A stretch of DNA of 24,366 bases from a virus. Positions within the stretch are counted from its first letter, which is position 1, and each line of letters begins with the position of its first letter. Where the stretch lies: positions 1 through 24,366 of IMG/VR virus record IMGVR_UViG_3300020347_000033; one strand, given 5' to 3'. The position numbers were made by a program, and so were the translations under genes. Positions 1-5,388 of this stretch are shown piece after piece. The notes below the pieces were generated by a model. That model had not been told where the DNA came from. It did no database searches and saw only the letters and a list, made by a program, of their open reading frames with translations.

Positions 1-27
1 TTACTGAAATAAAATGGAGAAAAAATT

Positions 28-201
28 ATGGACAACAATGAAAAAAGAAAATCAAAATACACACAGGTTGTAGTAACACATGATGTAAAGAGTATGCTAG
101 AAGCTATCACTAAAGAAACATTTAGAAGTGGGTCAGGTGAGGTAGCTTTCTTAGTCAACCAAGCATACAAAAAATTACAAGATAGAAAGCCGTACGATTA
201 A
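28..201 (+). CDS. Small putative ribbon-helix-helix DNA-binding protein (57 aa)
   Basis: A 57-residue reading frame starts at ATG 28 behind a clear ribosome binding site (GGAGA, 16-20) and ends just before the primase-helicase gene. The predicted pattern is a short polar N-terminus, one beta strand (about residues 11-17, YTQVVVT), a helix (about 20-32), a Ser/Gly turn (RSGSG, 33-37) and a second helix (about 38-51). This strand-helix-helix order and size fit the Arc/MetJ/CopG ribbon-helix-helix fold, whose dimers bind operator DNA through the paired strands. The assignment rests on pattern only, with no diagnostic catalytic residue, so the function is inferred. It could instead be a small early protein of unrelated function. 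Its place directly upstream of the replication genes and next to a possible phage promoter would suit a regulator. Confidence 0.6.
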   Translation: MDNNEKRKSKYTQVVVTHDVKSMLEAITKETFRSGSGEVAFLVNQAYKKLQDRKPYD

Positions 202-219
202 GTACCTCTATAAGAATGG
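199..219 (+). promoter_or_regulatory. Weak copy of the candidate phage promoter motif
   Basis: The bases AGTACC followed by TCTATAAGAAT resemble the motif found at 8088 and 23631, but with two bases missing after GTACC and further mismatches. As in those copies, the element begins at the stop codon of the upstream gene. It lies where T7 has a promoter just before gene 4. If transcription started at the A/G near 213, the full-length primase-helicase start at 216 would have almost no leader. The gapped match makes this the least certain member of the set. Confidence 0.3.
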
Positions 220-1811
220 AACAAAATGAAAGCACGTTTCTACACCATGCACCATGTTCGTCGTGTGGGTCTAAGGATAACTTAGCCGTATACACTGATG
301 GACACAGTTATTGTTTTGGTTGTGGATATCATACAAATGGAGAGTCAATGACAACACCTACCACCACAAAAGACACTGCTGACTTTGTCAGTGGGACTGT
401 CACCGCTCTTGCCAAACGTAAACTAGATGTCGATACGTTACAGAAGTTTGATTATCAAATAGGCACAGCTCATAAGAGACCAGTGCAGATAGCCAACTAC
501 TATAACAAAGACCATGAACTAGTAGCACAGAAGCTACGCTACCCTGATAAAAGTTTTCAGTGGATAGGTGAAGCTAAAGACGCTCAGTTATTTGGTCAAC
601 ACCTATGGCGTGATAAGGGAAGAATGGTTATCGTTACTGAAGGTGAGATTGACGCTCTCTCTGTCTCGAAAGTAAATCAAAATAAATATCCTGTAGTATC
701 AGTAAAGACTGGAGCTAAGGGGGCTAAGAAAGACTTACTTAAAGAGTTAGAATGGCTTGAGGGTTTCGACTCTGTCGTTCTAATGTTTGATAATGATACA
801 GCTGGTAAAGAGGCTGCCACTGAATGTGCAAAAATCTTCTCACCAAACAAGGCAAAGATATGTTCACTGCCTTTGAAGGACGCTAACGAAATGTTGTGTG
901 CTAATAAAAGCCAACAACTTATTGACTGCGTGTGGTCAGCTAAAGCTTACCAGCCTGATGGCATTGTAGCTGGTGCTGACCTTTGGGAAGATATTAAAAA
1001 AGAAGAAAGCTACGTCACTGTTCAGTATCCATTTGAATGTCTTAACACTAAGACACATGGGCTACGTAAAGGTGAGTTAGTTACCATCACTGCTGGTAGT
1101 GGTGTTGGTAAGTCTAGTTTCTGTAGACATGTTGCACTTCATTTATTGAAAGAAAATTTTAGTGTTGGTTACATAGCACTAGAAGAATCTATCAAGCGTA
1201 GTGCACTAGGTATTATGGGAATAGAAATGAAGAAGCCACTACACTTAGACCGCAAAGGTGTTGATGATAAGAAACTAAAAGAAGTATTCGACAGCACTGT
1301 GGGTGGTGGTAAGTTTTATTTATACAATCACTTTGGCTCAACAGCCAGTGACAATTTAATATCTAAGATAAGATACTTAGCTAAAGGTTGCGGCGTTGAC
1401 TTCGTAATACTTGACCACTTACACATGGCTCTATCAGCCGTTGGTGATGAGACCACAAGTGACGAGCGTAAACTTATAGATTATACAGTATCAAAGCTTA
1501 GGACTCTAGTAGAAGAGACAGGCATTGGATTAATACTGGTATCTCACCTTAAGAGACCTGAAGGAAACAAAGGCTATGAGGATGGGGTTGCAGTATCTAT
1601 GAATAGTTTACGTGGAAGTGCGTCAATCGGTCAGTTATCTGATATGATTATAAGTATGTCTAGAGACTTACAGTCAGACAAGAACTTGGCTCAGGTTAAC
1701 GTGTTGAAGAATAGGTTTAGTGGAGAGACAGGCAAAGCTTGTACACTCTATTATGATTTAGAAACAGGATGTTTACGGGAGACAGATGGAGATGTACAGG
1801 ACGACTTCTAA
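216..1811 (+). CDS. 4: Bifunctional DNA primase-helicase, T7 gp4 type
   Basis: The 531-residue protein makes RNA primers and unwinds DNA at the phage fork; T7 gp4 is 566 residues. In order, it shows a zinc-binding domain with Cys14, Cys17, Cys33 and Cys36, a TOPRIM primase domain (VTEGEID with Glu142; FDNDTAG with Asp192 and Asp194), and a hexameric RecA-like helicase domain. The helicase has Walker A GSGVGKSS at 294-301 (Lys299), a Walker B-type Asp400 in ILDHLHM, the VSHLKRP motif matching T7 His465, and LKNRFSGETG matching the T7 arginine-finger region. The C-terminus is acidic and ends in Phe531, like the T7 tail that docks on the polymerase. The start at 216 is the only ATG ahead of the zinc finger, but no Shine-Dalgarno sequence is visible before it. 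A second start at codon 45 looks well equipped. Confidence 0.96.
   Translation: MEQNESTFLHHAPCSSCGSKDNLAVYTDGHSYCFGCGYHTNGESMTTPTTTKDTADFVSGTVTALAKRKLDVDTLQKFDYQIGTAHKRPVQIANYYNKDHELVAQKLRYPDKSFQWIGEAKDAQLFGQHLWRDKGRMVIVTEGEIDALSVSKVNQNKYPVVSVKTGAKGAKKDLLKELEWLEGFDSVVLMFDNDTAGKEAATECAKIFSPNKAKICSLPLKDANEMLCANKSQQLIDCVWSAKAYQPDGIVAGADLWEDIKKEESYVTVQYPFECLNTKTHGLRKGELVTITAGSGVGKSSFCRHVALHLLKENFSVGYIALEESIKRSALGIMGIEMKKPLHLDRKGVDDKKLKEVFDSTVGGGKFYLYNHFGSTASDNLISKIRYLAKGCGVDFVILDHLHMALSAVGDETTSDERKLIDYTVSKLRTLVEETGIGLILVSHLKRPEGNKGYEDGVAVSMNSLRGSASIGQLSDMIISMSRDLQSDKNLAQVNVLKNRFSGETGKACTLYYDLETGCLRETDGDVQDDF
339..350 (+). promoter_or_regulatory. Internal ribosome binding site and ATG for a short helicase form
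   Basis: GGAGAG at 339-344 is followed at good spacing by an in-frame ATG at 348, which is codon 45 of the primase-helicase gene. Starting there would skip the whole zinc-binding domain (Cys14-Cys36) and give a 487-residue helicase. T7 gene 4 makes just such a short form, gp4B, from an internal start after the zinc finger. The stronger ribosome binding site at the internal start than at 216 supports the same arrangement here. Confidence 0.55.
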
Positions 1812-2010
1812 CATGGAATATAAATCAGTACAATGGACACAGATAATAATGAAAGCTTTAGCTGAGACTGAAGAGACGAATCATATTATCCAAATTCCAG
1901 TGGGCACTGAGCTAGCAGAACAAATGTTAAACAACGCACTAGATATGTTAGTAGAAGAGGGAGACACAAGGGCACTTCAAATAGAAGTAGTCAAACACTC
2001 AGTACACTAA
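1786..2010 (+). CDS. Hypothetical protein (74 aa)
   Basis: I do not recognise this protein. It is small and acidic in its second half (ALAETEETN, VEEGDTRAL), with a probable helix around residues 43-57 and no membrane segment, signal peptide or known motif. The start at 1786 lies inside the end of the primase-helicase gene and is preceded by GGGAG at 1777-1781, a good ribosome binding site. An alternative in-frame ATG at 1813, just after the helicase stop, would give 65 residues but has poorer spacing. The gene ends by sharing its stop with the next start (TAATG at 2008-2012), so the two are probably translated together. Confidence 0.7.
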   Translation: MEMYRTTSNMEYKSVQWTQIIMKALAETEETNHIIQIPVGTELAEQMLNNALDMLVEEGDTRALQIEVVKHSVH

Positions 2011-2297
2011 TGGAAAAGAAAAGATACTTACCTAAACTAGACCTTATCAAGCATGACTTTGTTATGGTCTATTGGGTTGATATAGAATCTGATAGTAACT
2101 GGCGTGGCGTTGATGACCTCATTACTGACGAGCTACCTATATGTATTTCTAGTGGGTGGTTAATTAAAAAAGATAACAAGGTGACTAGGCTCGCTAGTGA
2201 CTTCAACATAGATAGTGATGGTAAGATAAAAGATATCGGTAACACCACTATCATTCCGACTTGTGTAATACAAAAAATAATTAAAATAAAATTATGA
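2010..2297 (+). CDS. Small conserved-type phage protein of unknown function (95 aa)
   Basis: The start overlaps the previous stop as TAATG, and no independent ribosome binding site is visible, so coupled translation is likely. The sequence looks mainly beta-stranded: a strand with MVYWVDIESD, then W and a short acidic stretch, then SSGWLIKKDN, and a C-terminal strand IIPTCVIQKIIKI. From memory, this layout (Trp, Ser-x-Gly-Trp-Leu, Leu-Ala, then Ile-Pro near the end) recurs in small phage proteins of unknown function, but I cannot check it here. No catalytic motif stands out. Its place between helicase and nuclease suggests a replication-linked accessory role, which is inference only. Confidence 0.75.
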   Translation: MEKKRYLPKLDLIKHDFVMVYWVDIESDSNWRGVDDLITDELPICISSGWLIKKDNKVTRLASDFNIDSDGKIKDIGNTTIIPTCVIQKIIKIKL

Positions 2298-2623
2298 AGA
2301 AAAATGACAAGGGGCACTGGGCTGAGCTGTTCGGCAAGGCATGGTTAATCGAGCAAGGTTACTGGGTATTCACTAACGTTGCACCGCAAGGTGTAATTGA
2401 TTGTGTTGCCATTAATCAGAAGACACATGAGTGTATCTACATTGATTTCAAATGTGCGTCTTACAATCCAAAGGGCTGGATTACTTCACGTATTACTAAT
2501 GCACTTGGTAATAAGCTTGGGGTAAAAATAGTTTACGTCTGTCCTAAAACTAAAAAGGTTTGGTTTAAACGTGACCTAAAAGAATATCGACAACAGTTAA
2601 GCAAAGGAGAACATTATAAATGA
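2294..2623 (+). CDS. PD-(D/E)XK nuclease, possible resolvase
   Basis: This 109-residue protein has the layout of a small PD-(D/E)XK nuclease. An N-terminal helix carries Glu11 (KGHWAELFG), followed by a variable hydrophobic segment, Asp36 in QGVIDCVAI and Asp51-x-Lys53 in YIDFKCAS. These would form the metal-binding catalytic site. It resembles small phage and intron-associated PD-(D/E)XK endonucleases. T7 gp3 (endonuclease I), a Holliday junction resolvase, also belongs to this superfamily but is coded before gene 4, so this protein may fill the same branch-resolving and host-DNA-degrading role from a different position. The start overlaps the previous stop (ATGA), with no clear ribosome binding site. 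The exact DNA substrate cannot be told from sequence. Confidence 0.75.
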   Translation: MKKNDKGHWAELFGKAWLIEQGYWVFTNVAPQGVIDCVAINQKTHECIYIDFKCASYNPKGWITSRITNALGNKLGVKIVYVCPKTKKVWFKRDLKEYRQQLSKGEHYK

Positions 2624-4359
2624 AGAGGAGATACGTGTTTGACATTGAGTCTGATGGACTCATGGATGAAGCAACTAAGGTACATTGTATAATCTTGTAT
2701 GATATAGACAAAGATGAGATGATACACATTGATAACTGGGACGCTATTAAGTTAATGAGTCGTGCTAAGTTATTAATTGGACACAACATAGTTAAGTTTG
2801 ATTTACCTATGTTAAAAAAGTTTTATGACTTTGAACCTAAAGGAGAAATCTTTGACACTATTATCGCTACACGTTTATTATTCCCTGACATTAGAGACGC
2901 AGACTTTAAGCGTGGTAATGACTTTCCCACTAAGCTTATAGGCAGACACAGTCTTGAATCATGGGGACACCGCATTGGTAAATACAAAGCACAAATAGAA
3001 ACAGACTGGCAAACATTTACCCCTGAGATGTTGGAGTATTGTAAGCAAGACGTACTTGTTAACGTTGGTTTATATCGAGCAATAGAGAAGAAAGGATACT
3101 CTGATAGAGCAATGGAACTAGAGCATGACGTGGCTAAACTTATATTTAAACAAGAGCAGTATGGCTTTATGTTTGATGAAGACAAAGCCAAAGAACTCTA
3201 TGGTAAGCTAGAGTCTAGACGTTTAGACATAGAAGAAGAACTACAAGAACTGTTCCCACCTATAATTAAAGAGACAACATTCATACCTAAAGTTAACAAC
3301 AAGACTAGAGGGTATGTTAAGGGTCAACCGTTCATTAAGAAACACACAGAAACATTTAATCCATCCAGTAGACAGCACGTATCACAAAGACTGATAGATA
3401 AGTATGACTGGAAACCTGATGAGTATACAACTGATGGTAAGCCTAAGGTTGATGACCCAGTACTAAACAGTTTAGATTACCCTGAGGCAAAACTCCTCGC
3501 TGAACATTTCCTTTTAGATAAAAGGATTGGACAGTTAGCCACAGGTAATCAGGCATGGTTGAAGCTTGTTAAAGCGGGCAGACTTCATGGCACTTGCAAC
3601 ACCAACTCGACAGTGACTGCAAGAGCCAGCCATGCCTACCCTAATTTAGCACAAGTACCAAGTGCTCACGCACCTTACGGTAAAGAGTGTAGAGAATTAT
3701 TTACTACACCATTCAATCGTAAGCTAGTGGGTATAGATGTATCAGCATTGGAAGTCAGAATGTTAGCACACTACATGGCTAAGTTTGACAACGGTGCGTA
3801 CACTAAGGTGGTACTTGATGGTGACATACATACAGAGACACAGAAGCTAGCTGGTCTTGATTCAAGAGACTTAGCTAAACGTTTTTATTATTGTTTCTTG
3901 TATGGTGGTGGAGTTAACAAGATAGCTGATGTTACTGGTAAGACAGTGAAGGAAGCTAAACAAGTTAAACAAAGATTCCTAAATAACCTACCAGCCTTGA
4001 GTAAACTTATAGAAGCGGTGCAATCAGCAGCGTCCAAAGGATACATCAAAGGTCTTGATGGTAGGAACGTTAAGGTACGCTCAGCACACTCAGCATTAAA
4101 CACACTACTACAATCAAGTGGTGCATTAGTTTGTAAACGTTGGCTGGTTGAGTTTAATAAAAAAGTACAAGGTTACATGAATGTTAACCAAGTAGTGTGG
4201 GTACATGATGAGATACAAGTAGAGTGTGGCTCAGACTGGTCTGACATTATCGGTAAGATAGCTGTTGAGGCTATCGAAGAAACAGGCAAGTACTTTGATT
4301 TAAGAATACCACTGACTGGTGAATATAAAGTCGGTGATAACTGGAGCGAAACACATTGA
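2620..4359 (+). CDS. 5: DNA polymerase, T7 gp5-type family A
   Basis: The 579-residue replicative polymerase has both exonuclease and polymerase domains. The 3'-5' exonuclease shows Exo I FDIESDG (Asp8, Glu10), Exo II GHNIVKFDLP and Exo III YCKQD. The polymerase domain shows motif A GIDVSALEVR (Asp373), motif B with Lys420, Tyr424 and Tyr428 (the positions of T7 Lys522, Tyr526 and Tyr530), and motif C VHDEIQVEC (Asp530, Glu531). It ends in His, as T7 gp5 does at His704. T7 gp5 has 704 residues. Much of the difference lies in the thumb before FNPSSR (about residues 211-247 here), where T7 carries its thioredoxin-binding insert, and in the exonuclease. AAGGAG at 2603-2608 precedes the start, which overlaps the previous stop (ATGA). 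Confidence 0.97.
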   Translation: MKRRYVFDIESDGLMDEATKVHCIILYDIDKDEMIHIDNWDAIKLMSRAKLLIGHNIVKFDLPMLKKFYDFEPKGEIFDTIIATRLLFPDIRDADFKRGNDFPTKLIGRHSLESWGHRIGKYKAQIETDWQTFTPEMLEYCKQDVLVNVGLYRAIEKKGYSDRAMELEHDVAKLIFKQEQYGFMFDEDKAKELYGKLESRRLDIEEELQELFPPIIKETTFIPKVNNKTRGYVKGQPFIKKHTETFNPSSRQHVSQRLIDKYDWKPDEYTTDGKPKVDDPVLNSLDYPEAKLLAEHFLLDKRIGQLATGNQAWLKLVKAGRLHGTCNTNSTVTARASHAYPNLAQVPSAHAPYGKECRELFTTPFNRKLVGIDVSALEVRMLAHYMAKFDNGAYTKVVLDGDIHTETQKLAGLDSRDLAKRFYYCFLYGGGVNKIADVTGKTVKEAKQVKQRFLNNLPALSKLIEAVQSAASKGYIKGLDGRNVKVRSAHSALNTLLQSSGALVCKRWLVEFNKKVQGYMNVNQVVWVHDEIQVECGSDWSDIIGKIAVEAIEETGKYFDLRIPLTGEYKVGDNWSETH

Positions 4360-5147
4360 ACGAAAGACAACCACAAGTACCTAACGGTACTAAAAGAGAA
4401 ATACTCATTGATGGTGACATTCTTATTTATCAGACCGCTCTTCAAAATGAAGAAGCAGTTAACTGGGGTGATGGACTATGGACATTACACTCATATGAAG
4501 ACAAGTGCTGTGGTCTAGTAGATGAAGCTATCAAGAAACTTAAAGAAGACTTACAAGCAGATAGAGTTAAGATATGTTTAACATCCCCTACTAATTTTAG
4601 AAAGGATGTACTACCTACATATAAAGACAATCGTAAAGCTAAACGTAAGCCGCTGATACTTCCAGTGTTGCGTAAGTATATTATGGAACATCACAAAGGA
4701 ATCATGTGGGACAACGTAGAAGCTGATGATGTCTTAGGTATCTTAGCTACCACACCTGACCCACACTTTGATGTAGATAAAGTTATTGTATCTATTGATA
4801 AAGACTTAAAACAAATACCAGTGGGTGTATCTTCTGATGGTATTAACATCCAAAGGGTGACACCGTATCAAGCTGACTACTGGTTTATAACACAGGCACT
4901 TATTGGTGACGCAGTAGACGGATACACTGGATGTCCTACTGTGGGTATCAAGACAGCTGAGAAAATATTAGGGACAGATATTAATGTACCCCTCTTAGAA
5001 CTGTGGGACAAAGCGGTAGCTGTCTATGAGAAGAAAGGATATACACAAGCGGAAGCATTACAACAAGCTAGGTGTGCTCGTATCCTGAGGTACGGAGATT
5101 ATAATAAAAAAACTGGAGTAGTAAAATTATGGCAACCAAGAAGGTAG
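4356..5147 (+). CDS. 6: 5'-3' exonuclease, T7 gp6/FEN family
   Basis: The 263-residue protein is a flap-endonuclease-like 5'-3' exonuclease that, in T7, removes RNA primers and degrades host DNA. Acidic metal-binding residues appear in the expected order: Asp19 and Asp21 (LIDGDILIY), Glu122-Ala-Asp124-Asp125 (VEADDVLGI), Asp148 and Asp150 (SIDKDLKQ), and Asp185 and Asp188 (IGDAVDGY). The last group is followed by a helix-hairpin-helix-like VGIKTAEKIL. The basic segment YKDNRKAKRK suits the substrate-binding arch. The start is an unusual TTG at 4356 that overlaps the polymerase stop as TTGA, with GGAG upstream at 4342-4345. No in-frame ATG occurs before the first catalytic motif. The 3' end overlaps the next gene by 19 bases. 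Confidence 0.93.
   Translation: MNERQPQVPNGTKREILIDGDILIYQTALQNEEAVNWGDGLWTLHSYEDKCCGLVDEAIKKLKEDLQADRVKICLTSPTNFRKDVLPTYKDNRKAKRKPLILPVLRKYIMEHHKGIMWDNVEADDVLGILATTPDPHFDVDKVIVSIDKDLKQIPVGVSSDGINIQRVTPYQADYWFITQALIGDAVDGYTGCPTVGIKTAEKILGTDINVPLLELWDKAVAVYEKKGYTQAEALQQARCARILRYGDYNKKTGVVKLWQPRR
4982..5004 (+). promoter_or_regulatory. Candidate phage promoter inside the exonuclease gene
   Basis: This stretch matches the intergenic copy at 23631-23653 at 18 of 23 positions and carries the core GTACCCCTCTTAGAA, which differs from that copy at one base. It points along the + strand towards the DUF3310 and ribonucleotide reductase genes. T7 also has promoters inside coding genes. The site lies in coding sequence (protein NVPLLEL), so protein constraint cannot be excluded as a partial cause, but a core match this long is unlikely to be chance. 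Confidence 0.5.
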
Positions 5148-5380
5148 ACGTAGACGCAATCAATCCCAAGCATTATGCCAAGTATAAAATACAACCTGTA
5201 ACTTTTATAATGCACAATGAGATACCATACTGTGAAGCAAATGCTATTAAGTATTTATGTCGTTGGCGTACTAAGCACAAGGACACAGAGGGTAAGCTTG
5301 AGGACTTAAAGAAAGCAAGAGAGTATATAGATATATTAATTAGAGAGCACACTAAGGTGAACCCTCTCAACATATTATAG
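5129..5380 (+). CDS. DUF3310-family protein, possible nucleotide kinase-related
   Basis: The 83-residue protein consists almost wholly of a DUF3310-like domain: NPKHYAKYKIQPVTFIMHN, then AIKYLCRWRTKHKDTEGKL, then a helix with DLKKAREYIDILI. The family is common in phages, and the C-terminal part of T7 gp1.7, a phage nucleotide kinase, has a similar pattern. Because only the small domain is present here, kinase activity should not be assumed. ATG 5129 has GGAG at 5115-5118 and lies inside the end of the exonuclease gene. Its position just before the ribonucleotide reductase genes fits a role in nucleotide metabolism. Confidence 0.8.
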   Translation: MATKKVDVDAINPKHYAKYKIQPVTFIMHNEIPYCEANAIKYLCRWRTKHKDTEGKLEDLKKAREYIDILIREHTKVNPLNIL

Positions 5381-5388
5381 GAGTGAAT

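Noticed and set aside
1-12. Possible last codons (Leu-Leu-Lys-stop) of an upstream gene
   Set aside because: Only three codons and a TAA are visible, so neither a gene nor a frame can be supported.
2069-2317. Minus-strand open frames such as this one
   Set aside because: They lie opposite strongly supported genes, have no ribosome binding sites or family motifs, and are shadows of + strand coding. I saw no credible minus-strand gene in the window.
4377-4390. Inverted repeat GTACC-TAAC-GGTAC near the exonuclease start as a promoter or terminator
   Set aside because: It is only five base pairs inside coding sequence, and the bases after GTACC do not follow the motif core.
5383-5388. GTG start for nrdA two codons before the ATG
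   Set aside because: The AGGAG site at 5379-5383 overlaps this codon, so only the ATG at 5389 is properly spaced.
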